Source: Propionibacteriaceae bacterium (GTDB taxonomy: Bacteria > Actinomycetota > Actinomycetes > Propionibacteriales > Propionibacteriaceae). Taken from it: a DNA stretch of 36,839 nucleotides. A program made the translations under genes and the position numbers. Every line of letters begins with the position of its first letter. Within the stretch, counting starts at the first letter, position 1. Positions 17,144-23,602 of this stretch are shown in pieces. The notes beneath the pieces are model-generated. The model did not search any database. It had not been told where the DNA came from and worked only from the letters and a program-made list of their open reading frames with translations. Where the stretch lies: assembly GCA_020846255.1 (NCBI GenBank), contig JADLEH010000364.1, positions 1 through 36,839 of the forward strand. The letters are read 5' to 3'.

Positions 17144-17961
17144 GCCGGCCTCCTCTGAGACTCCCACTGATCCCTGGCGACCGCTTCCAAGTGATGCTTC
17201 TCGCGGTCCAACAACTGTGCGACTGCCTTGACGGTGCAGCCAAGTTCCTCAGCGATCTCCTTCTGAGAGTAGCCGAAGTACTTCATCTCCAGAGCGCGGC
17301 GGCCTCGGTCGGTCTTCGCGCCGGACAGCAGGGCATCGGCCAGAAGCGCGGTCAGCACTTCATCTTCACTGTCGCTGGCCTGGCCGGCTGGAACCAAGTC
17401 GGCCATGTCCGCATCGTCGACCGGGATGGCTTTGACTCCTCCTGGGCTCCGCCCGACCAACCATGCCTGCGCCGCGTTGGGGTATTGGATCAAACACTGC
17501 CCGATGAAGTACGTGCTCAGCGCGGCGCCCTTGGCCGGTTTCCAGAGTCCCTTCGGGAGGATCACCGTCTGGAACTGGCGGATCGAGGTCGCGACGATCA
17601 AGTTGGTTAGGTCATCGCAATCGACACGACTGGTCCACACCCACTCAGGCAGGCGCACCGACTTGATGTTCTTCTCGGCGCACTTCGCGTTGATCTTCCC
17701 CTGGCGAATCCAAGCGCCGATGACGGATAAGCCGTACTCCGCCAGAATCTGCGCCACAAAGTTCCACTCCTCGCCTGCCCAGCGGGCTTCGGCGAGGGCT
17801 TGTACGAGTTCCGCGTCCCCGGCCAGTCGGTCAATCTGCTCCTCCGGCGAGAGGCCTTGGACATGCTTCCAGGCATCGAACGCCCGCAGGGTGTCGCTGC
17901 GATCACCCTGCTCGGCTGACACCGGCCTCTGGTTCATTGCCATCAAGCATGACAGCCTCAA
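17140..17961 (-). CDS. Sigma-70-like transcription factor
   Basis: This 273-aa protein has a region-4-type helix-turn-helix near its C terminus: GRRALEMKYFGYSQKEIAEELGCTVKAVAQLLDREK. The middle section (DDLTNLIVATSIRQFQ, then LWKPAKGAALSTYFIGQCLIQYPNAAQAWL) resembles region 2 of a divergent sigma family that I recall from actinobacteria, where WxPxxGASLxTFFxGQCL is common. It would direct RNA polymerase to specific promoters, possibly those of the neighbouring operons. The start is uncertain. TTG 17961 is the track start and ATG 17943 is an alternative. A strong GGAGGT at 17977-17982 fits best with ATG 17968, which lies in another frame. The 55-aa gene follows with a 4-bp overlap. Confidence 0.75.
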   Translation of the reverse strand: MRLSCLMAMNQRPVSAEQGDRSDTLRAFDAWKHVQGLSPEEQIDRLAGDAELVQALAEARWAGEEWNFVAQILAEYGLSVIGAWIRQGKINAKCAEKNIKSVRLPEWVWTSRVDCDDLTNLIVATSIRQFQTVILPKGLWKPAKGAALSTYFIGQCLIQYPNAAQAWLVGRSPGGVKAIPVDDADMADLVPAGQASDSEDEVLTALLADALLSGAKTDRGRRALEMKYFGYSQKEIAEELGCTVKAVAQLLDREKHHLEAVARDQWESQRRPA

Positions 17962-18298
17962 CCGACATGCGGAGTGACCTCCGTGTCCCGGCGTGACGCT
18001 AAGCCGCGACGACCGGAAGCGCGGTGAAGTAGCGCTTGGCCTCGCGGCGCCTCGATACTCGACGACCCCGCATCGCTGTCATCCGCTCCCGGTCGTATCG
18101 GTGGTGCCGAACGCAGCAGATGGTTTGCCGCATCACCGGAAATCGGCCGTTTCTGAACGGCTTGCCGAGCTAATCCTCGATCAGTGAGATCGGAGACTCG
18201 ACGAGATCTGCAGGCGTGTTCCGGCAACTGTGGGGATCCCACAAGCGTGGGCACTCCGCAGTGCGAAGGGTCTACTGGTGGCTCCGAGATCTGGCCCT
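17962..18298. other. Gap between defence and arsenic modules
   Basis: No convincing gene is present. It contains the upstream region of the sigma-like gene, one copy of the island repeat core at 18138-18155, and a small hairpin (GCACT-CCGC-AGTGC, 18251-18264) that could help end the minus-strand transcript of the flavoprotein gene. It marks the boundary between the defence locus and the arsenic cluster. Confidence 0.5.
18138..18155 (+). repeat. Island repeat core, copy D
   Basis: GGAAATCGGCCGTTTCTG shares 15 identical bases with the copy at 28608-28640 (AAATCGGCCGTTTCT). The tRNA-like left half seen in copies A, B and C is missing here. Confidence 0.55.
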
Positions 18299-20002
18299 CT
18301 AGTGCTTTGAGCGTTGGTGGGTGTGGTAGTTGTTGTTGCCGCCGGAGAGGTTGTAGACGGTGCCGAACCCGAGGCGGAGCAGGATGTTCTGGCCGGCGTT
18401 TCCGGAGACGCCCTTGTTGCAGTAGGTGACGGTGGGGGTTCCGGGGTCGAGTTCGCTGACGCGTTCGCGGAGGTTGGCCAGGGGGATGTTGATGGCGCCT
18501 TCGATGTGGCTCTTGGTGTAGTCGCGGCCGGAGCGGACGTCGACGATTTGCAGGGTGTCACCGGCCTGCAGGCGTGCATCGAGGTCTTCGGGGGTGATGA
18601 GTGGCGCCTTGCCGGTGAGGGCGTTGTCGAGGGCCATGCCGGTGTAGTGGATGGGGTCCTTGGTGGTGGCGAAGGGTGGTGAGTAGGCCAGGTCGAGGTG
18701 GAACAGGTCCTCGGCGTGGGCGCCGAAGCTGATCGCGGTGGCCAGGACGTCGATGCGTTTGTCGACGCCTTGGGGGCCGATGGCTTGGGCGCCGAGGAGT
18801 CGTCCGGTGCCGCGTTCGGCGATGGCTTTGATGATCAGTTCGCGTCCACCGACGTAGGTGGCGTGGGCCGGTTTGATGTTGTGGACCACTTCGATGTCGA
18901 AGCCTTGGGCTTTGGCTTCGGTTTCGGTGAGCCCGGTGTGGCCGACGCCCAGCTCGAACACGCGCACGATGCCGGTGCCCAGAATGCCTCGGTGGCTCAG
19001 GGTGCCGCCGGTGATGGCATCGCCGGCGATCCGTCCCATCTTGTTGGCGGTGGAGCCGAGAGGGCGCCAGATGGGGTTCCCGGTGATGAGGGAGTAGCTT
19101 TCGGCGACGTCGCCGACGGCGTAGATGTCGTCGACGGTGGTGCGCATGGTGTGGTCGACCTTGATGGCGCCGGTGGGGCCGAGTTCGGCCCCGACCTGGA
19201 CGGCGAGGGTGGTGTCGGGCCGGACGCCGACCGACAGGATCACCACATCGGCGGGGAGGGTATCGCCGTTGTCGAGATGTACCCCGGTGACGCGGTCGTC
19301 GGTGGCGTCGACGGCGGTCACGCTGCGGGCCAGGTGGACTGTCACGTCGTGGCGGACGAGTTCTTCCTGGACGCGGAACGCCATGTCGGGATCCAGTGCG
19401 GGCATGACCTGGGGTAGGCGTTCCACGATGGTGACCTGGAGGCCGGCTTCGGTGAGTTGTTCGGCCATCTCGAGTCCGATGAAGCCGGAGCCGACCACAA
19501 CTGCGGTCTTTGCCTGGCGGGTGAGGATCCAGGCCCGGATCGCCTCGGCGTTCTGCACGTTGCGGACGGTGAACACTCCTGGGGCGTTGACGCCTGGGAT
19601 GGGCGGCACGATGCTTCGAGCTCCGGTGGCCAGGACAAGGGTGTCGTAGCTGTCGGTGAACTCGGTTCCTGTGTCCAGGTCGACGACCCGGATCGTCCGG
19701 TTGGGGTGGTCGACCGCGATCACCTCGTGTCCGGTGCGGATGCCCATGTTGTAGCGCTTGGCGAACCAGGCCGGGTCTCGGGGGTGGAGTTCGTCGGCGT
19801 CGGCGACCTGGCCGCCGACGTAGTAGGGGAGTCCGCAGCCGGAGTAGGAGATGTCACGGTCGCGGTCGTACACGACGATCTCGAGTTGTTCGTCGTTGCG
19901 GCGCGCCTTCGCACCCACGGAGGTGCCGGCGGCGACCGCGCCGATGATCACCAACCGCCGCACGGTGTGGCTGGCGGGCTGGGACGGGGCAGTGCTGGGC
20001 AT
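18299..20002 (-). CDS. CoA-disulfide-reductase-like flavoprotein with rhodanese domain
   Basis: The product is 567 aa from ATG 20002, with GGAGG about 6 bases upstream. An N-terminal FAD-binding segment (LVIIGAVAAGTSVGAKARR) is followed by SYSGCGLPYY, whose single Cys is the redox centre of CoA-disulfide, persulfide and NADH-oxidase members of this family. An NAD(P)H-binding VVVGSGFIGLEMAE and the FAD motif IYAVGDVAE follow. The C-terminal 100 residues form a rhodanese domain with active-site loop YCNKGVSG. Fusions of this kind reduce CoA disulfides or persulfides and move sulfane sulfur. It lies 87 bases downstream of arsC on the same strand and is probably co-transcribed, suggesting a thiol-redox role during arsenate detoxification; this is inference. 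Confidence 0.88.
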   Translation of the reverse strand: MPSTAPSQPASHTVRRLVIIGAVAAGTSVGAKARRNDEQLEIVVYDRDRDISYSGCGLPYYVGGQVADADELHPRDPAWFAKRYNMGIRTGHEVIAVDHPNRTIRVVDLDTGTEFTDSYDTLVLATGARSIVPPIPGVNAPGVFTVRNVQNAEAIRAWILTRQAKTAVVVGSGFIGLEMAEQLTEAGLQVTIVERLPQVMPALDPDMAFRVQEELVRHDVTVHLARSVTAVDATDDRVTGVHLDNGDTLPADVVILSVGVRPDTTLAVQVGAELGPTGAIKVDHTMRTTVDDIYAVGDVAESYSLITGNPIWRPLGSTANKMGRIAGDAITGGTLSHRGILGTGIVRVFELGVGHTGLTETEAKAQGFDIEVVHNIKPAHATYVGGRELIIKAIAERGTGRLLGAQAIGPQGVDKRIDVLATAISFGAHAEDLFHLDLAYSPPFATTKDPIHYTGMALDNALTGKAPLITPEDLDARLQAGDTLQIVDVRSGRDYTKSHIEGAINIPLANLRERVSELDPGTPTVTYCNKGVSGNAGQNILLRLGFGTVYNLSGGNNNYHTHQRSKH

Positions 20003-20089
20003 GGTGAACCTCCACAAGACGGTGGCACGACGATGAGACGCAAAGGTGACCGGCAGGCAACCACGCGGTGACCGGCCGGCCGCGGTTGG

Positions 20090-20494
20090 CTAGCTGGCGG
20101 GTGCGAGTTCGGCGATCAGGGCTTCGACGCGTCCGCGGATCTTGTCGCGGATCGGGCGGACGGCTTCGATGCCCTGGCCGGCGGGGTCGTCGAGGACCCA
20201 GTCCTCGTAGCGCTTGCCGGGGTAGAACGGGCACGTGTCGCCGCAGCCCATGGTGATCACCACATCGGAGGCCTTGACCGCATCAGTTGTCAGGATCTTG
20301 GGCTGCTCGTTGGCGATGTCGATGCCCTCTTCGGCCATCGCGAGGATGGCCATCGAGTTGACCGCGTCGGCGGGCGTCGAGCCGGCCGACAGCACCTCGA
20401 TCCGGCCCTCACCGAGGTGACGCAGGTAGCCTGCGGCCATCTGGGAACGGCCGGCGTTGTGGATGCACACGAACAGGACGGTGGGCTTGCTCAT
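20090..20494 (-). CDS. arsC: Arsenate reductase, low-molecular-weight phosphatase fold
   Basis: This is a 134-aa protein of the thiol-dependent arsenate reductase class. The P-loop CIHNAGRSQ begins at Cys10, and the resolving cysteines lie in GCGDTCPFYPGKRYEDW, as in thioredoxin- or mycothiol-linked ArsC. It reduces arsenate to arsenite in the cytosol; in actinobacteria the electron donor may be mycothiol/mycoredoxin or thioredoxin, which the sequence does not settle. ATG 20494 has GAGGAG about 7 bases upstream. It is transcribed away from the arsR-phosphatase fusion, with an inverted-repeat operator in the shared gap, so both units are probably controlled together. Confidence 0.93.
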   Translation of the reverse strand: MSKPTVLFVCIHNAGRSQMAAGYLRHLGEGRIEVLSAGSTPADAVNSMAILAMAEEGIDIANEQPKILTTDAVKASDVVITMGCGDTCPFYPGKRYEDWVLDDPAGQGIEAVRPIRDKIRGRVEALIAELAPAS

Positions 20495-20538
20495 CTGCGT
20501 ACTCCTCGAATCTCCGGCGGACGGTGTCTCCGCCGGGC

Positions 20539-20566
20539 TTGACTCTCATGGTAGCTCAGTTACCAT
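20539..20566 (+). promoter_or_regulatory. Divergent ars promoter with ArsR-type operator
   Basis: TTGACT at 20539-20544 is followed after 16 bases by TACCAT, a weak -35/-10 pair reading toward the arsR-phosphatase fusion. Over it lies the perfect inverted repeat ATGGTA-N7-TACCAT (20548-20566). A repressor bound here would block the promoter, and its place in the 102-base gap would let it control arsC on the other strand too. The likely binder is the ArsR domain encoded just downstream. Confidence 0.6.
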
Positions 20567-20596
20567 TGCCTCAATTGTTATGGAGGCAAACAGGAC

Positions 20597-21268
20597 ATGT
20601 CAATGTGGAATCTCGAAGCGAGGGCCCGCGCCTACGCCGCCCTTGGCGATCCGTCCCGGCTGGCGATCATCGACCTGCTGGCAAACGCCGACCTCGCCTC
20701 CGGCGAACTGGGGAACCAGCTGGACATCCCCACCAACCTGGTCGCGCACCACCTGCGCGTGCTGGAGGAGGCCGGGCTGATCCTGCGCAGACGATCCGAG
20801 GGTGACGGCCGCCGCACCTACGTCACCCGCACGCCCGCCGGCAACCAGCTGATCGGCGCAGGCCGTCACCTACCGCGCCCCCACAAGGTGGCCTTCATCT
20901 GCTCGCAGAACTCCGCCCGCTCCCAGCTCGCCGAGTCCTACTGGCGCACCGTCAGCGACATCCCGGTGGTCTCGGCCGGCACCCACCCCGCAAGCCGCGT
21001 CCATCCCCGCGCGATCACAGTGGGGCGGCGCCACGGCCTCGACCTCACCACGGCCCGACCCCGCCTCGCCGCCGACGTACTCAGCGGCGACGAGCTGGTC
21101 ATCGCCGTGTGTGACCGCGCCTACGAAGACCTCGACAACCAACCGCTGCACTGGTCGGTCCCCGACCCTGCCCTCGCCGAGAACACGAGTGCCTTCGAGG
21201 GCGCCTACGACGACATCACCGGCCGGATCACCCGCCTGGCCGCCAGCTTCGAAGGAGAAGCCCCATGA
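20597..21268 (+). CDS. ArsR regulator fused to a low-molecular-weight phosphatase domain
   Basis: This is a 223-aa fusion. Residues 1-90 are an ArsR/SmtB winged helix (ALGDPSRLAIIDLLANADLASGELGNQLDIPTNLVAHHLRVLEEAGLI). Residues 95-223 are an ArsC/low-molecular-weight phosphatase domain with P-loop CSQNSARSQ and the downstream VPDPAL acid-loop region. ATG 20597 has GGAGG ten bases upstream. Such fusions occur in actinobacterial arsenic loci and probably combine sensing with catalysis. The cysteines expected for arsenite binding in classic ArsR are not in the recognition helix, so sensing may depend on the phosphatase domain's cysteines; this is inference. Its stop overlaps the next arsC by ATGA. 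Confidence 0.85.
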   Translation: MSMWNLEARARAYAALGDPSRLAIIDLLANADLASGELGNQLDIPTNLVAHHLRVLEEAGLILRRRSEGDGRRTYVTRTPAGNQLIGAGRHLPRPHKVAFICSQNSARSQLAESYWRTVSDIPVVSAGTHPASRVHPRAITVGRRHGLDLTTARPRLAADVLSGDELVIAVCDRAYEDLDNQPLHWSVPDPALAENTSAFEGAYDDITGRITRLAASFEGEAP

Positions 21269-21927
21269 CCACCGCCCCACATCCTGTCTCGGAACGCAGC
21301 TGGGAAAGCCTGCGCACCCCCGAGAAGCTCGCCCTCAAGCAGGCCTCGGCCCGTCTCGCCGACGACTTCGCCGGCCTGTACGGCAAAGAGACCATCGAAC
21401 GCTTCCTCGCCAGCTCGTTCGACCAGTTCGCCGGTCACGCCAAAGTCACCAGGTTCCTCCCGCTGCTGGCCGAACGGTTCGCCCACCAACGCCTCCAGGC
21501 CCTGGCCCGGATCGAAGGGCTCCACGACGACGGCAAACCCGTCGTGCTGTTCCTGTGCACCCACAACGCCGGCCGCTCCCAGATGGCACTCGGGTTCTTC
21601 CAAGCGCTCACCGGCGACAAGGCCGTGGCCTGGTCCGGTGGCTCCGAGCCAGGTATCGAGGTCAACCCGGCAGCGATCGCCGCCATGGCCGAACGCGGCA
21701 TCGACATCTCCAAAGAGTTCCCCAAGCCGTGGACCGACGAAACCGTCCGCGCCGCGGACGTCGTGGTGACGATGGGCTGCGGGGATGCCTGCCCGATCTT
21801 CCCCGGCAAACGCTACGAGAACTGGGACGTCGAGGACCCGGCAGGACAAACCGTCGAAGATGTCCGCCCCATTCGAGATGAGGTCGAGCGCAACGTTCGC
21901 ACCCTGATGGCTTCACTCAACCTGTAG
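21265..21927 (+). CDS. arsC: Arsenate reductase with N-terminal three-helix domain
   Basis: The product is 220 aa. ATG 21265 overlaps the stop of the ArsR fusion, so the genes are coupled. Residues 1-85 are helical (LADDFAGLYGKETIERFLASSFDQF), matching the extra N-terminal helical domain of actinobacterial arsenate reductases. Residues 90-220 form the phosphatase-fold reductase with CTHNAGRSQ and GCGDACPIFPGKRYENW, which hold the nucleophilic and resolving cysteines. It reduces arsenate to arsenite, probably with mycothiol or thioredoxin as reductant. It is the third phosphatase-fold ars protein within 2 kb and is clearly separate from arsC at 20090-20494. Confidence 0.92.
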   Translation: MTTAPHPVSERSWESLRTPEKLALKQASARLADDFAGLYGKETIERFLASSFDQFAGHAKVTRFLPLLAERFAHQRLQALARIEGLHDDGKPVVLFLCTHNAGRSQMALGFFQALTGDKAVAWSGGSEPGIEVNPAAIAAMAERGIDISKEFPKPWTDETVRAADVVVTMGCGDACPIFPGKRYENWDVEDPAGQTVEDVRPIRDEVERNVRTLMASLNL

Positions 21928-21953
21928 CACGGCCCGGTGGTGCCGGCCGTGCT
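21926..21953. terminator. Hairpin between converging arsC and Nudix genes
   Basis: AGCACGGCC pairs with GGCCGTGCT, with further inner pairing of CGG/CC around a short loop. It begins within the arsC stop codon and ends 15 bases before the end of the opposing gene, so it could terminate both transcripts. There is no T-run. Confidence 0.6.
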
Positions 21954-21968
21954 CCTCGAGTCACGAGG

Positions 21969-22847
21969 TCACAGTTTCGGTGGTTGGTGCTCAACGGCGA
22001 TGGTTTGCCGGCTCGGGTCCAGGTGTGCGACGACGCACGCGCCAGGTTTGAGCGACATCGCCGGGATGCCGAGGGCGGCAAGCATCGCCGGAAGGACGGG
22101 TCGATGTCCGCAGATGGCCATTGGCATGCCTGAATCCAGGGTCTGGTCGATCAGCCGCCGCATCAGGTTGTCGACGGCCTTGAGGCTGAGCTCGGCCTGC
22201 TCCTCGCTAAAGGTGGCCCACCCCTCGATCTCTAGTTGCTCGGCCGTACCGTATGGCACCAGCGTCTTTACGCACCGGGCAGAGGTGGAGGATGCCAACC
22301 GGGTGACCCCGTAGGCGAGTAGCAGCGGCTTTAGAGCGGATGCCTGCCGCCGGCCGCGGGCAGTGAGGGGACGGGCCTGGTCGCGGCCGCTCCAGTTCGA
22401 CCGTGCCATCGCCCTTCCATGCCGCACGATCAGGATCGGCACCGTGTTGGACAGGGCAACTCCTTCCCGGATCACCAAGTCCTGCCCGGTGCCGGCCGTC
22501 CGGGCGATCGCCTCCTCGGCGGGTACCCACGCGACGTGGTCGATGCTGTCCCCTGGAGTCACAATCTCGGGGGTTGTCGTCTGGGCCCGCCACCACTCCA
22601 CCGGTGATCCTGCCTTGCCCGAGGTGGTGGCTGTGATGGGACCGCCGAGCCGGATTCCTAGGTGGGCGTCGGTTCTTGCTGCCCGGGCAGCGCAGGCCGC
22701 CAGGTACTCGTCGGGACCCAGAGATTCCATCGGCAGACGCCACCCCGCGCCATGCCCCACCTGAACCATCAGCACATCCAGGCCCGGGGCATCGCCTCGC
22801 ACCACGACAGCGCCCGCAGCTGAAGGATGCTTCGCCACTGACCGCAT
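21969..22847 (-). CDS. Nudix-like domain fused to histidine phosphatase (MutT1-like)
   Basis: This is a 292-aa two-domain protein. Residues 1-135 look like a Nudix fold (AAGAVVVRGD, GAGWRLPMESLGPDEYLAACAARAARTDAHLG), but the acidic REUxEExGU core is lost (RAARTDAHLGI), so pyrophosphatase activity is doubtful. Residues 136-292 are a histidine phosphatase with LIVRHGRAM (catalytic His) and AICGHRPV (second His). The arrangement resembles mycobacterial MutT1, which cleans oxidised nucleotides. Start ATG 22847 has only a weak ribosome site. It lies on the minus strand inside the ars cluster and converges with arsC. Whether it has any part in arsenic resistance is unclear. Confidence 0.8.
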   Translation of the reverse strand: MRSVAKHPSAAGAVVVRGDAPGLDVLMVQVGHGAGWRLPMESLGPDEYLAACAARAARTDAHLGIRLGGPITATTSGKAGSPVEWWRAQTTTPEIVTPGDSIDHVAWVPAEEAIARTAGTGQDLVIREGVALSNTVPILIVRHGRAMARSNWSGRDQARPLTARGRRQASALKPLLLAYGVTRLASSTSARCVKTLVPYGTAEQLEIEGWATFSEEQAELSLKAVDNLMRRLIDQTLDSGMPMAICGHRPVLPAMLAALGIPAMSLKPGACVVAHLDPSRQTIAVEHQPPKL

Positions 22848-23129
22848 GCCAACAGGATGCCCTGCCCGGCGACGCCACTACCGCGATACCGCGAAGAGTT
22901 CATCTTGGACCTCCGCCAGGCACTCTCCGGCCAACCGGGACAATCGAGCCGTGCGGCGCAGGCTCAACGACCGCCGAGGACACGCCAGGAGGTTGCGTTG
23001 AACCTGCAGTCGTCGGTGCTGTCCCTACGTGTGAGCAACCGCTGAAGGTGCTGACCCCGGCTGCCCCGCCCCGTAACCTGTAGCCACGTACGGGACCGAC
23101 TTTCTAGCGGGGCCGCCTACGGATCTTCT
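22848..23129. other. Gap before arsD
   Basis: About 280 bases with no convincing gene. Several overlapping plus-strand frames are open, one ending at 23083, but none has a good start or a recognisable product. The right end leads into the arsD operators. Confidence 0.35.
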
Positions 23130-23151
23130 CGGATCGACACCTGTCGATCCG
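23130..23151 (+). promoter_or_regulatory. arsD operator 1
   Basis: This is a perfect inverted repeat, CGGATCGAC-N4-GTCGATCCG. Its inner part ATCGAC-N4-GTCGAT is identical to a second palindrome 37 bases downstream. It probably binds the ArsR encoded at 25351-25689 or a related regulator of the arsD-arsA-arsR operon. Confidence 0.65.
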
Positions 23152-23169
23152 AATGGGTCTATGGTTCAT

Positions 23170-23185
23170 ATCGACAACCGTCGAT
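23170..23185 (+). promoter_or_regulatory. arsD operator 2
   Basis: ATCGAC-N4-GTCGAT, a perfect 6-bp inverted repeat, ends 21 bases before the arsD start. It duplicates the inner part of operator 1. Here a bound protein would block transcription or early elongation into arsD. Confidence 0.65.
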
Positions 23186-23205
23186 GTCCCAATGGAGGAG
23201 TGACC

Positions 23206-23589
23206 ATGGTCAGTATTCGTGTCTTCGAGCCCGCGCTGTGTTGCAACACTGGCGTCTGTGGAGAGGACGTGGACCAGGCGCTGGTCGACTTCAGCGCTGA
23301 TCTGGACTTCTTCAAGCAGCAGGGTGTCGATATCGCTCGGCACAATCTGGCCAACGACCCGGCGGTCTTCGTGCAGAACCCGATGGTGACCAACTTCCTC
23401 ACCGCCGCTGGCTCCGAAGGCCTCCCGCTGGTGCTGGTTGATGACGTGACGGTGCTCACCGGCCGGTACCCGACCCGCGACATGCTGGCTCGTTATGCCG
23501 GACTCGCGACGGCTGAACCGAAGACGCTCACGCTTGCCACGGCGACCTCCCAGGGCTGTTGCGGCGGCTCCAGCAGCAGCTGCTGCTAA
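23206..23589 (+). CDS. arsD: ArsD arsenic metallochaperone
   Basis: This is a 127-aa protein from ATG 23206, with GGAGGAG five bases upstream. It carries the ArsD cysteine cluster near the N terminus (FEPALCCNTGVCG: Cys-Cys, then Cys five residues on) and two Cys pairs at the C terminus (GCCGGSSSSCC). In the family, the N-terminal cysteines collect arsenite or antimonite and pass it to the ArsA ATPase; ArsD also has weak repressor activity. The body (QGVDIARHNLANDPAVF, LPLVLVDDVTVLTGRYPT) fits the thioredoxin-like fold. It is first in the arsD-arsA-arsR operon, 13 bases ahead of arsA. Confidence 0.95.
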   Translation: MVSIRVFEPALCCNTGVCGEDVDQALVDFSADLDFFKQQGVDIARHNLANDPAVFVQNPMVTNFLTAAGSEGLPLVLVDDVTVLTGRYPTRDMLARYAGLATAEPKTLTLATATSQGCCGGSSSSCC

Positions 23590-23602
23590 GCCTGCTGTCC
23601 CG

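Noticed and set aside
18314-19417. Long plus-strand ORFs opposite the flavoprotein gene (18314-18682, 18698-19417)
   Set aside because: They are low-complexity Gly/Val/Asp-rich shadows of a clearly conserved minus-strand gene.
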